This document shows positions 1-6,313 of a stretch of 7,193 nucleotides of DNA, in pieces. The stretch is taken from the NCBI GenBank assembly GCA_003557565.1, contig PWOG01000021.1, forward strand, positions 1 through 7,193, written 5' to 3'. The stretch comes from Desulfobulbaceae bacterium. Its GTDB lineage: Bacteria; Desulfobacterota; Desulfobulbia; Desulfobulbales; Desulfurivibrionaceae. The notes under the pieces are model-generated. The model made no database searches. It had not been told where the DNA came from and saw only the letters and a list, made by a program, of their open reading frames with translations. The stretch's first letter is position 1, and each line of letters opens with the position of its first letter. Made by a program: the position numbers and the translations under genes.

Positions 1-305
1 AAGGCGATATTGTCGGCCACGCTCAAATGGGGAAACAGGGCCAAATCCTGAAACACCATTCCCACCCGCCGTTTTTCCGGCGGCAAAAAACAGCAGGGAC
101 TGCTGACCAGACGTCCGCCCAGGCGGATCTCCCCTTCGCGCACCGGCTCAAAGCCGGCAATGGCCCGCAGCAGGGTGGTTTTCCCGCAACCGCTGGGCCC
201 CAGCAGGCAACCGATGGTGCCGCCGCCCAGCTGCAGATCGACTCCCTTGACGATATCGGGACCGCCATAGGAAACATGAACACCTCTAACTTCCAGTTGT
301 ATCAT
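1..305 (-). CDS. fbpC: Fe(III)-type ABC transporter ATP-binding protein, N-terminal part (cut by window edge)
   Basis: This is the cytoplasmic ATPase that would power the importer encoded just upstream; only the first 101 codons are in the window. The visible protein starts MIQLEVRGVHVSYGG, has a Walker A motif GPSGCGKTT at residues 36-44 and a Q-loop segment VGMVFQDLALFPHLSV around residues 81-96, with the glutamine at 86. The ABC signature, Walker B and any C-terminal regulatory domain lie outside the window. I chose the ATG at 303-305 because the family fold begins directly after it; the ribosome binding site is weak (ACAGG directly before the ATG). The order binding protein, permease, ATPase, plus the FbpC-like Q-loop context, favours ferric iron. 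The family also includes thiamine, phosphonate and polyamine importers, so the substrate is inferred from FbpA. The gap from fbpB is 246 bases and contains palindrome E1. Confidence 0.9.
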   Translation of the reverse strand, partial: MIQLEVRGVHVSYGGPDIVKGVDLQLGGGTIGCLLGPSGCGKTTLLRAIAGFEPVREGEIRLGGRLVSSPCCFLPPEKRRVGMVFQDLALFPHLSVADNIA

Positions 306-430
306 CCTGTATAACCCGTCTAGCTGTTGAAAACTCACAAATCTTTGAGCACGGACGCTGTTGGGACAAATTTAAACTCGGTCCCCTTCGCCCCCCACTT
401 ATGCGTAGCCAACCCCAGCAAATGAGAGGC

Positions 431-546
431 AAAAAAGCAGTAAACGAACAGCTGTGCCGCAGATTGGCGCCTTTGCCGCCGGCGGCTATACCCAAGTATG
501 CCGCCGGCGGCAAAGGCGACAAGGTGCGGTGCAGCTGCTCGTTTAC
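431..546 (-). terminator. Possible Rho-independent terminator or attenuator made from E1 plus a T6 run
   Basis: On the transcribed minus strand the E1 hairpin ends GTTTAC, followed by TGC and then six T residues (complement of 431-436). A strong GC-rich hairpin followed three bases later by a T-run is terminator-like. It would reduce read-through from fbpAB into fbpC. Against a full terminator, fbpC lies only 126 bases downstream and belongs to the same transporter, the stem is far longer than usual, and its base is not especially GC-rich. Partial attenuation is the more cautious reading. Confidence 0.35.
440..546 (-). repeat. Palindromic element E1 (107 bp), between fbpB and fbpC
   Basis: This is a long imperfect inverted repeat. 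The left end reads GTAAACGAACAGCTG and the complement of the right end reads GTAAACGAGCAGCTG. Further in, both arms carry GCCTTTGCCGCCGGCGGC in inverted orientation, and the apex is ATAC-CCAA-GTAT. Read on the minus strand it has the family core: GCACCGCACCTTG in the left arm and CAATCTGCGGCAC in the right arm. It starts five bases after the fbpB stop codon. It belongs to the same family as the elements at 2252, 2394, 2522 and 6660, although its inner arms (GCCGCCGGCGGC) are its own. The folded RNA or single-stranded DNA would be a stem of about 50 bp with a few mismatches. Confidence 0.9.
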
Positions 547-551
547 CAAGT

Positions 552-2225
552 TTACCGGCGGCTTCGGGCGATGGTAACACTGAGCAGAATCACCGGTATA
601 ATCCCCGCCGCCACGATGGCCAGGGCCGCCAGGCTGGACTCGGCCAGAAACTCATCGGAGGCCAGTTCAAAGGCCCTGACCGCCAGGGTATTGAAATCAA
701 AAGGGCGCAGGACCAGGGTGGCGGGCAGCTCCTTTAACACATCGACAAAGACCAGCAGCAGGGCGGTGAGCAGGCTGCCGCGGATCACCGGCAGATGGAT
801 GCGCCGCAGGACATCCAGGGGGCGCAGCCCCATGGCCCGGCCGGCATCGTCCATGGAATGCTTGACCTTGCCCAGGCCGGCATCCACCGCGTGCACCGCC
901 ACCGCCATGAAGCGGGCCACGTAGGCAAAAAGCAGGGCCGCCACGGTACCACTGAGCAGCAGGCCGGTGGAGATATTAAAAGTGTCCCGCATCCAGCTGT
1001 CAATAACATTATCCAGCCAGGCAAAAGGAATGATCACCCCGATGGCGATGACCAGGCCCGGCACGGCGTAGCCCATGCTCGCCACCTGCACCCCGGCCCG
1101 GATCACCGGGGTTGGCCGCAGGCGCTTGCCGTAGGCCAAAAGCAGGGCCAGGGCCAGGGTCAGAACGGCGGCGCCGGCGGCCAGCAGCAGACTGTTGATC
1201 ATCAGACCCACAAACCGGTCGTCAAAACTTTGTTCCCAAGTGGCAACGGCCCAGGCCCCCAGCTGGGCCGCCGGCAGCAGAAAACCAAAAAGCAGCGGCA
1301 GCAGGCAGACCACAAAGGCGGCCAGGGCCCGACCGCCCCGCAGTTGAAAGCCCGGCAGATCCTGGTGACTCTGGCCGGTGTGATGGTAGCGGGAACGTTT
1401 TCGCGACCAGCGTTCGAGGATGATCAGGACCAGGACGAAGGTCATCATCAGGGCGGCCAGCTGACTGGCGGCATCGATATCCCCCAGGCCATACCAGGTG
1501 CGAAAGATCCCGGTGGTAAAGGTGTCCACCCCGAAATACTGCACGGTGCCGAAATCGGCCAGGGTCTCCATCAGGGCCAGGGTCAGCCCGGCGATGATCG
1601 CCGGCCGGGCCAGGGGCAGGGCCACGGTGAAAAAGGAGCGCCAGGGCCCGCACCCCAGGGTCCGGCTGGCCTCCAGGGCGCAGACCGACTGGTCCAGGAA
1701 GGAGGCGCGGGCCAGCAGGTAAACGTAGGGGTAGAGCACCAGCGACAGCATCAGCATGGCCCCGGGCAGGGAGCGGATCTGGGGAAACCAGTAGTCGCCG
1801 TAACCCCAGTCGAACCAGACCCGCAGGGCACTCTGCACCGGCCCGGCAAAATCCAGCATCCCGGTGTAGGTATAGGCGATGATATAGGCGGGCATGGCCA
1901 TGGGCAGCAGCAGGGCCCACTGAAAAATCTTGCGACCGGGAAAACGGCAAAGGGTACACAGCCAGGCGCATGAGACCCCGATGAGCAGGGTACCGCACCC
2001 CACCCCCAGCATCAGCAGCAGGGAGTTGCCGACATAATCGGGCAGCACGGTGGCGGCCAGGTGCCGCCAGACCTCGCCGGTGGGCTTGAAGACGGACGCC
2101 ACCACCACCAGCACCGGCACCGACAGCACCAGGGCCACCAGGGGCACCCCCACCCCCCAAAAATCAAGCGGCCGGACCCCCTCCCGTCCGCCCGCTATCC
2201 AGACACGAAAATGTTTCATCAGCAT
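552..2225 (-). CDS. fbpB: Fe(III)-type ABC transporter permease, fused two-domain
   Basis: This 557-residue inner-membrane protein forms the transport channel of a ferric-iron-type importer. It is a duplicated permease: each half holds several hydrophobic segments and a cytoplasmic EAA loop that docks with the ATPase. The first loop is ALEASRTLGCGPWRSFFTVA (about residues 183-202, then LP); the second is DDAGRAMGLRPLDVLRRIHL (about 459-478, then P). A polar linker with the basic run ERWSRKRSRYHH near residue 271 separates the halves. The length is normal for the FbpB family, so the protein looks intact. The start is either the ATG at 2223-2225 or the ATG two codons later (2217-2219); neither has a strong ribosome binding site, which may lower expression relative to FbpA. 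It lies 404 bases after fbpA, a gap filled with palindromes E2-E4, and ends five bases before E1. Confidence 0.95.
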   Translation of the reverse strand: MLMKHFRVWIAGGREGVRPLDFWGVGVPLVALVLSVPVLVVVASVFKPTGEVWRHLAATVLPDYVGNSLLLMLGVGCGTLLIGVSCAWLCTLCRFPGRKIFQWALLLPMAMPAYIIAYTYTGMLDFAGPVQSALRVWFDWGYGDYWFPQIRSLPGAMLMLSLVLYPYVYLLARASFLDQSVCALEASRTLGCGPWRSFFTVALPLARPAIIAGLTLALMETLADFGTVQYFGVDTFTTGIFRTWYGLGDIDAASQLAALMMTFVLVLIILERWSRKRSRYHHTGQSHQDLPGFQLRGGRALAAFVVCLLPLLFGFLLPAAQLGAWAVATWEQSFDDRFVGLMINSLLLAAGAAVLTLALALLLAYGKRLRPTPVIRAGVQVASMGYAVPGLVIAIGVIIPFAWLDNVIDSWMRDTFNISTGLLLSGTVAALLFAYVARFMAVAVHAVDAGLGKVKHSMDDAGRAMGLRPLDVLRRIHLPVIRGSLLTALLLVFVDVLKELPATLVLRPFDFNTLAVRAFELASDEFLAESSLAALAIVAAGIIPVILLSVTIARSRR

Positions 2226-2251
2226 ACGATTAATATTTTACCAATCAACTT

Positions 2252-2361
2252 GTAAGCGATCACAGGGCACCGCATCTTGTGGCGATCGGGCCGGCTCACG
2301 TACTTAGGTACGCTTCGCCGCCGAGGCTCACCACAACCTGCGGCACCCTGTGACCGCTTAC
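2252..2361 (+). repeat. Palindromic element E2 (110 bp)
   Basis: The left end is GTAAGCGATCACAGG and the complement of the right end is GTAAGCGGTCACAGG. Inside are GCACCGCATCTTGTGGCGAT in the left arm and CCACAACCTGCGGCAC in the right arm. The apex is CGTAC-TTAG-GTACG. The first 28 bases are identical to the first 28 bases of E5 read on the minus strand. Thirty bases at 2267-2296 match the complement of 2586-2615 in E4 with two differences. In its own orientation the right end is followed by CA and then TTTTTT (2364-2369), as E1 is followed by a T6 run. It lies 26 bases upstream of the fbpB start codon, in the fbpA-fbpB spacer. Confidence 0.92.
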
Positions 2362-2393
2362 CATTTTTTGCCCCCGTGATCACTTACATCAGC

Positions 2394-2506
2394 GTAATCC
2401 AAGCAGCCGCACCGCGCAGATTCGGGCGATCAGCCAGGCTTGAGTACCTTAGTGTACGCGGCGCCGAGCTGATCGCCCGAATCTGCGGCACGGCTGAACG
2501 GCTTAC
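2394..2506 (+). repeat. Palindromic element E3 (113 bp)
   Basis: The left end is GTAATCCAAGCAGCCG and the complement of the right end is GTAAGCCGTTCAGCCG. A perfect inverted inner segment GCAGATTCGGGCGATCAG follows in both arms, and the apex is GTAC-CTTAGT-GTAC. The core pair is GCACCGC in the left arm and TGCGGCAC in the right. The left arm carries two extra bases (GCACCGCGCAGATT against GTGCCGCAGATT), a small bulge. It lies 32 bases from E2 and 15 bases from E4. The left outer end is the least well-paired part, so that boundary is uncertain by a few bases. Confidence 0.9.
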
Positions 2507-2521
2507 GTCCCATTTAGGAGG

Positions 2522-2630
2522 GGAAAATTTTCCGCAGTGCCGCAGGTTGCGGCAAGCGGACCGGTGCCGCGTACATCAGTACGCAAGCCGGTCCGATCGC
2601 CGCAAGATGCGGTGCTGCGGAAAATTTTCC
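2522..2630 (-). repeat. Palindromic element E4 (109 bp), abutting the fbpA stop codon
   Basis: Both ends read GGAAAATTTTCCGCAG inward, unlike the GTAA ends of the other copies. On the minus strand the core is GCACCGCATCTTGCGGCGAT in the left arm and CCTGCGGCAC in the right, with apex GCGTAC-TGAT-GTACGC. The last base of the element (2630) is the G of the fbpA TAG stop codon, so the element begins exactly where translation of fbpA ends. The inner core is close to E2 while the outer arms are unrelated, showing that the outer stem changes as a pair. A structure this close to the stop could protect fbpA mRNA from 3' exonuclease decay (inference). Confidence 0.92.
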
Positions 2631-3676
2631 TAGCGCCAGCCGGCGCGGTCCATCAGCCGCACCGCTTGGGGGTTATATTCACCCAGCAGGGCCAGATCCA
2701 GATCATCGGCGCGGAACTCGCCCCAGTCGACCAGGGTATCGCCCACCGGTACACCCGACCGCACCGGAAATTCATAGTTGACTGCGGCATACCAGTTCTG
2801 GGATTCCTCGCCGACCAGAAACTCCAGGAGCTTGACGGCGTTTTCAGGGTTGTCAGCGTATTGGGTCACCCCGGCGCCGCTAACGTTGATATGGGTGCCG
2901 TGTTCGTCTTGGTCGGGCCAGATCAGCCCCACCGCTTCGGCCGCCTGGCGGTCGGCGTCGGCGGCATTGAGCATGCCGCCCAGGTAGTAGGTGTTGACCA
3001 CCGCCAGGTCGCACTCTCCCGCCGCCACCGCCCGGATCTGATCCCGGTCGCCGCCCCGGGGCGGGCGGGCCAGGTTGGCCATCAGGCCCCGAACCCACTC
3101 CTCGGTGGCATCGACCCCGTAATGGGCGATCCGGGAGGCCACCAGGGACTGGTTATAGACGTTGCCGGAGGAGCGAATACAGATTTTGCCTGCCAGCTCC
3201 GGGTCGGCCAGATCGGCGTAGGTGCTGATTCCGGCCGGATCAAAGCGGTCCCTGGCATAAATTATCACCCGGGCCCGGGTGGAAAGACCGTACCAGTGGC
3301 CCTCGGGATCACGCAGATGGGGTGGCACCGCCTGGTCGAGAATCGGCGATTCCACCGGTTGAAAGACCCCGGCCTCTTTGGCCAGATGAAGGTTGCCGGC
3401 ATCAACGGTGAGCAGCAGATCGGCGGGGGTGTTGCGGCCCTCGCTCCGCAGGCGCTGCAACAGGCCTTCGGGCCGGCCCGCCACCATATTGACCTTAATT
3501 CCGGTTTCTGCACTGAATCGATCCAGGACGGGTTTAAGCAAAGCCTCCTGGCGGGCGGAGTAAATGTTGACCTCACCGCCATCATCGGGAACCGGATCCC
3601 CGGTCGAGTACAGAACCAGGCCGACTCCGCCTGCAGCCAACAGCAACAACAGGGCGAGAACAGAGAACTTGCTCAT
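2630..3676 (-). CDS. fbpA: Fe(III) ABC transporter periplasmic substrate-binding protein
   Basis: This 348-residue protein would bind ferric iron outside the inner membrane and deliver it to FbpB. It opens with a signal peptide or signal anchor (MSKFSVLALLLLLAAGGVGL); no lipobox cysteine is visible, so it is either secreted to the periplasm or tethered by an uncleaved helix. The mature part begins EVNIYSARQEALLKPVLDRF, characteristic of FbpA/FutA-like proteins. Tyrosines at the usual metal-binding positions are present: Y39 in NIYSAR and the adjacent pair Y230-Y231 in VVNTYYLGG. Adjacent tyrosines at this place are the hallmark of FbpA iron ligands and favour iron over other substrates. Length is typical. 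The ATG at 3674-3676 follows TTGAGGTATAATC, whose GAGG is a reasonable ribosome binding site. It is the first gene of the transporter unit; no convincing Fur box was found upstream. Confidence 0.93.
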   Translation of the reverse strand: MSKFSVLALLLLLAAGGVGLVLYSTGDPVPDDGGEVNIYSARQEALLKPVLDRFSAETGIKVNMVAGRPEGLLQRLRSEGRNTPADLLLTVDAGNLHLAKEAGVFQPVESPILDQAVPPHLRDPEGHWYGLSTRARVIIYARDRFDPAGISTYADLADPELAGKICIRSSGNVYNQSLVASRIAHYGVDATEEWVRGLMANLARPPRGGDRDQIRAVAAGECDLAVVNTYYLGGMLNAADADRQAAEAVGLIWPDQDEHGTHINVSGAGVTQYADNPENAVKLLEFLVGEESQNWYAAVNYEFPVRSGVPVGDTLVDWGEFRADDLDLALLGEYNPQAVRLMDRAGWR

Positions 3677-3970
3677 GATTATACCTCAATAAAAAAATGA
3701 TGACCGGGCATTAACCGCCAAATTAGATGGCTGTGGTAATGCGAAAACCAGTATTTACCATGGGTGTTAATGGGTGCCGCCGCTTTTTCGAGGAACCAGG
3801 AAGCCACCCAATTTCAAGTTCTAAATACCATGACTTTTTGGAGATGTCTAACTAAATTTTAGGCAACCACAACTTTCTGAGCAATCCAAAACAATCGCGG
3901 CCTCCAAAGCTGATTCAGGCTGGGGGGTTGCCGCCAACGGAAATAAAGGGAGGACTTCGCGGCTTCCGCC
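3677..3970. other. Intergenic region between rsmG and fbpA; likely holds the fbpABC promoter
   Basis: This 294-base stretch separates the housekeeping unit from the iron transporter and is AT-richer than its surroundings. No open frame with a recognisable product was seen. It should contain the rsmG 3' end signals and the fbpA promoter, but I could not fix a convincing -35/-10 pair or a classical terminator. Two small symmetries are visible: TGGTAA at 3734-3739 facing TTACCA at 3755-3760, and the 11-bp palindrome CTAAATTTTAG near 3853-3863. Either could be an operator, but neither matches the Fur consensus well. There is also a tandem ATGGGTG repeat (ATGGGTGTTAATGGGTG) at about 3760-3776. Confidence 0.5.
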
Positions 3971-4702
3971 CTAGCGCGATTTCGGCGGAACCCCGCCTGT
4001 GCGCCGGCGACGAAAAACCAGCAGATGGCGGCGAGCCCCGGAGAAAGGGAGGGTAAAATCGGCGGTTTCGTCCAGACAATAAGGGGAATGGGGCTGCCGG
4101 GCTTGCCAGTCGGCCAGTTCCGCTTCGGCCCGGGGCCCTTTCATGCATACCACCAGGCCGCCGGGGGGGCTCAGCGGGGCGCAAAGCTCCAGAAAAGGGG
4201 CGATGGTGGTGAAGGCCCGGCTGGTGATCACTTCAAACCCGCCCGACAGTTCCGGATCGACTTCAGCGCCGGGCTCCAGCCGGCGGGCCAGCACCCGCAT
4301 CCCGTCTTTGAGTTCCAGGGTTCTGATAACGTGACGCAGGAACGAAACCCGCTTTAAGCGCGGCTCCATCAGGGTGACGGCCAGCGCCCGGGGGCGCCAG
4401 CATTTAAGCGCCAGCCCCGGAAAACCTGCCCCGCTGCCGACATCCAGCAGGGTTAAAGGATCACCGGGCTCCACGTTGTCCAAGTCGGCCAGGTTGGCCA
4501 GCAGGGGCCACAGGGTAAGGGAATCCAGGAAATGGGTTTCCAGCAGCTCGCGGCGGGGAGCGGCGGCCACCAGGTTGATGCGCCGGCTCCACTTGCGCAA
4601 CTCGTCATAATACCGGCAAAGCCGGGCGATGGCGACTTCATCGGGGTCCAGCGCCAGCCGCCGCACCCCTTCGGCCAGTATTTCCGCACAGGTGCCGGCC
4701 AC
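3971..4702 (-). CDS. rsmG: 16S rRNA (guanine-527 N7) methyltransferase RsmG (GidB)
   Basis: RsmG uses S-adenosylmethionine to methylate G527 of 16S rRNA in the 530 loop; its loss gives low-level streptomycin resistance in several bacteria. The 243-residue product carries the family features in order: YYDELRKWSRRINLVAA (31-47), THFLDSL (56-62), the SAM-binding motif LLDVGSGAGFPGLALK (85-100), the acidic strand end MEPRLKR (112-118), SRAF (161-164) and MKGP (187-190). It is slightly longer than typical because of a basic tail (RRRRTGGVPPKSR). The start is a GTG at 4700-4702, five bases after the pgsA stop; no in-frame ATG lies nearby and no clear ribosome binding site is visible, so translation is probably coupled to pgsA. 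The gene often sits next to mnmG near the origin; here it closes a metabolic unit. Confidence 0.95.
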   Translation of the reverse strand: MAGTCAEILAEGVRRLALDPDEVAIARLCRYYDELRKWSRRINLVAAAPRRELLETHFLDSLTLWPLLANLADLDNVEPGDPLTLLDVGSGAGFPGLALKCWRPRALAVTLMEPRLKRVSFLRHVIRTLELKDGMRVLARRLEPGAEVDPELSGGFEVITSRAFTTIAPFLELCAPLSPPGGLVVCMKGPRAEAELADWQARQPHSPYCLDETADFTLPFSGARRHLLVFRRRRTGGVPPKSR

Positions 4703-4707
4703 CGGGG

Positions 4708-5289
4708 TCAGGACGAGGAAGAAGAAACCGTGGGCAGGTACAGTTTCTTAAAGCGCACGAAATATTCCACCCCGGACCAGACGGTGAGCACCATGGCCAC
4801 CATCAGGAGTGCGCCGCCCAGCTCGTGAAGCCAGGGCCAGGGCAGCAGAGCGGTTGGAAAGATCAGCACACACAGGGCAATGTATTGAAAAACGCTTTTC
4901 AGTTTGCCCATGCGGCCGGCGCCGATAACAATCCCGGCATCGGCGGCGACCCCGCGAAAACCGGTGATCACCAGCTCCCGGGCGATGATTACAAAGGCCA
5001 CCCAGGCCGCCACCTTGCCAAGGGGGATCAGCATGATCAGGGCCACGGCGATCAGAACCTTGTCGGCCAGGGGGTCCATGAGCTTGCCCAACACCGACTC
5101 ACTCTGCATCTTGCGGGCGAAATAACCGTCGGCCAGATCGGTCAGCGCCCCGGAGAGAAAGAGGATAAAAGCCAACAGCCCGGCCATGTCTCCGGCTCCC
5201 GGCAGGAGGCAGACCATGATCACGGGCACCACCGCAAACCGGTAACCGGTGAGAATGTTGGGCAGGGTTATAATCTGGCGATGTGGCAT
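4708..5289 (-). CDS. pgsA: CDP-diacylglycerol-glycerol-3-phosphate 3-phosphatidyltransferase (PGP synthase)
   Basis: PgsA joins CDP-diacylglycerol and glycerol 3-phosphate to make phosphatidylglycerophosphate, the committed step to phosphatidylglycerol and cardiolipin, in the inner membrane. The 193-residue protein has the full CDP-alcohol phosphatidyltransferase motif: D51-L-A-D54-G55, A58-R59, G68, D72 and D76, with the standard spacing. The N-terminal TLPNILTGYRF is the usual PgsA opening, and several hydrophobic segments follow. Length is typical. The ATG at 5287-5289 is preceded by GTAGGTAAT, giving an AGG five bases upstream; this site overlaps the tal stop codon, so the two genes are closely coupled. 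The C-terminus ends in five consecutive serines, coded TCTTCTTCCTCGTCC. Other CDP-alcohol transferases (Pss, Cls-type) are less likely given the N-terminus and length. Confidence 0.95.
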   Translation of the reverse strand: MPHRQIITLPNILTGYRFAVVPVIMVCLLPGAGDMAGLLAFILFLSGALTDLADGYFARKMQSESVLGKLMDPLADKVLIAVALIMLIPLGKVAAWVAFVIIARELVITGFRGVAADAGIVIGAGRMGKLKSVFQYIALCVLIFPTALLPWPWLHELGGALLMVAMVLTVWSGVEYFVRFKKLYLPTVSSSSS

Positions 5290-5294
5290 ATTAC

Positions 5295-5942
5295 CTACTT
5301 ACGAGATCTTTTGGCCCAATCGGACAAAAACTTCTCCATGCCGATGTCGGTGAGCGGATGCCCCGCCAGCTGGGTGATAACCTTATAGGGAATGGTGGCG
5401 ATATGGGCCCCCATGAGCGCGGATTCAACCACATGGATGGGATGACGGACGCTGGCCACGATAACCTCGGTGGCATAGCCGTAATTATCGTAAATATCGA
5501 GAATGTCCTGGACCAGTTTAAGGCCGTTTTCGGAGATATCATCGAGCCGGCCGACAAAGGGAGAAACGTAATCGGCCCCGGCCTTGGCGGCCATCAAGGC
5601 CTGGCTGGGGGAAAAGACCAAAGTAACGTTGGTCTTGACGCCGTGTTCGGCCAACTGCTTGACCGCCACCATCCCCGCCGTGGTCATGGGAATCTTGACC
5701 ACAATGTTGGGATGCAGCCGGGCCAGTTGGCGGCCCTCCTCCACCATGCCGCCGCTTTCGGAGCTGATCACCTCGGCACTGACGGGCCCGTCCACCAGAT
5801 CGGTGATCTCCTTGAGCAGGGTCTCAAAGGGCTTGTTTTCCTTGGCCACCAACGATGGATTGGTGGTTACCCCGTCCACCATACCCATATCCTTGGCCAG
5901 TGAAATTTCTTCCAGGTTGGCGGTATCGATAAAAAATTTCAT
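5295..5942 (-). CDS. tal: Transaldolase, small (TalC-like) subfamily
   Basis: This cytoplasmic TIM-barrel enzyme would transfer dihydroxyacetone units between sugar phosphates in the non-oxidative pentose phosphate pathway. The 215-residue protein begins MKFFIDTANLEEI and has GVTTNPSL (24-31), the Schiff-base lysine K83 in VVKIPMT, and VSPFVGRLDD (126-135). Proteins of this size are often labelled fructose-6-phosphate aldolase. Known E. coli FsaA uses a glutamine (Q59) and a tyrosine (Y131) where TalB has E96 and F178. Here the matching residues read as E57 (SAEVIS) and F129 (SPFVGR), so transaldolase is the better call. The start is firm: GGAGG five bases before the ATG at 5940-5942 is the best ribosome binding site in the window. 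It lies 36 bases after the small cysteine protein gene and five bases before pgsA. Confidence 0.93.
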   Translation of the reverse strand: MKFFIDTANLEEISLAKDMGMVDGVTTNPSLVAKENKPFETLLKEITDLVDGPVSAEVISSESGGMVEEGRQLARLHPNIVVKIPMTTAGMVAVKQLAEHGVKTNVTLVFSPSQALMAAKAGADYVSPFVGRLDDISENGLKLVQDILDIYDNYGYATEVIVASVRHPIHVVESALMGAHIATIPYKVITQLAGHPLTDIGMEKFLSDWAKRSRK

Positions 5943-5978
5943 TGTTTCCTCCAGAATTTTATCAAAAGAGTCGACGGC

Positions 5979-6260
5979 TTAAACTTTGTCGTCCGATTTA
6001 GTTTCACCTTCGGTAAAACTGCGGCGGCATTTTTCGCTGCAAAAAAACATTTCCCGCCCGTCCCGGCCGCGCAGCCGCAGGGCCTGCCCCTGGGGCACGT
6101 AAGCTCCGCAGGTGGGGTCCTGGACCAGGACATCGTCGATGGCGGCCCGGCGCCGGGCCTTTTCTTGTTCGTCGGCCAGCCGCTTTTTGCGCCCCAGCAT
6201 ATAAAGACGGTATAGCAGATAAAAAAGAACTATGAGTATAATAATTTTCAGCGGATGCAT
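5979..6260 (-). CDS. Small membrane-anchored protein with YHS/TRASH-like cysteine cluster
   Basis: This 93-residue protein has one N-terminal hydrophobic helix (about residues 4-22, IIILIVLFYLLYRLYML) followed by a basic segment (GRKKR), which predicts a single membrane anchor with a cytoplasmic C-terminal part. A charged stretch (residues 24-43) leads to DVLVQDPTCGAYVPQGQAL and then FFCSEKCRRSF. Cysteines are C51, C74 and C78. The spacing (one cysteine, about 22 residues, then CxxxC) resembles small YHS or TRASH-like metal-binding domains, and similar proteins are common next to folK in deltaproteobacteria (recalled, not checked). A metal-sensing or metallochaperone role is possible but unproven. 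The ATG at 6258-6260 has AAGGA about nine bases upstream. It lies between folK and tal in the same direction. Confidence 0.8.
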   Translation of the reverse strand: MHPLKIIILIVLFYLLYRLYMLGRKKRLADEQEKARRRAAIDDVLVQDPTCGAYVPQGQALRLRGRDGREMFFCSEKCRRSFTEGETKSDDKV

Positions 6261-6313
6261 AATCTACCGTCCTTAATATAGCAATGATTTTCCCCGGTCA
6301 ACCACCATGGGCG

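Noticed and set aside
454..924. Plus-strand open frame crossing E1 and the fbpB 3' end
   Set aside because: Arg/Ser/Ala-rich translation typical of an antisense frame in GC-rich DNA, with no support beyond being open.
795..1973. A 392-codon open frame on the plus strand opposite fbpB
   Set aside because: It is a GC-driven shadow. Its translation is repetitive Gly/Gln/His/Pro-rich text with no recognisable domain, while the minus-strand frame is a clear permease.
2236..2250. A Fur box or promoter directly upstream of fbpB
   Set aside because: The stretch is AT-rich, but no -35/-10 pair or Fur-like inverted repeat could be defined.
2252..2630. CRISPR array or integron attC sites
   Set aside because: The units are long self-complementary hairpins in mixed orientation without uniform spacers, and no cas genes, integrase or cassette genes are present. 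Simple attC RYYYAAC/GTTRRRY boxes were not convincing.
2277..2633. A 118-codon plus-strand open frame spanning E2, E3 and E4
   Set aside because: It is made almost entirely of palindrome sequence. The repeats are GC-rich and stop-poor, so the frame is open by chance; there is no ribosome binding site or domain.
3679..3684. TATAAT just upstream of fbpA as a -10 promoter element
   Set aside because: It lies only a few bases from the ATG and overlaps the ribosome binding site region, so it cannot serve as the main promoter of a leadered transcript.
2537..3700. A 387-codon open frame on the plus strand opposite fbpA
   Set aside because: It runs antisense across palindrome E4 and all of fbpA, has no family features, and the minus-strand frame carries a signal peptide and tyrosine ligands.
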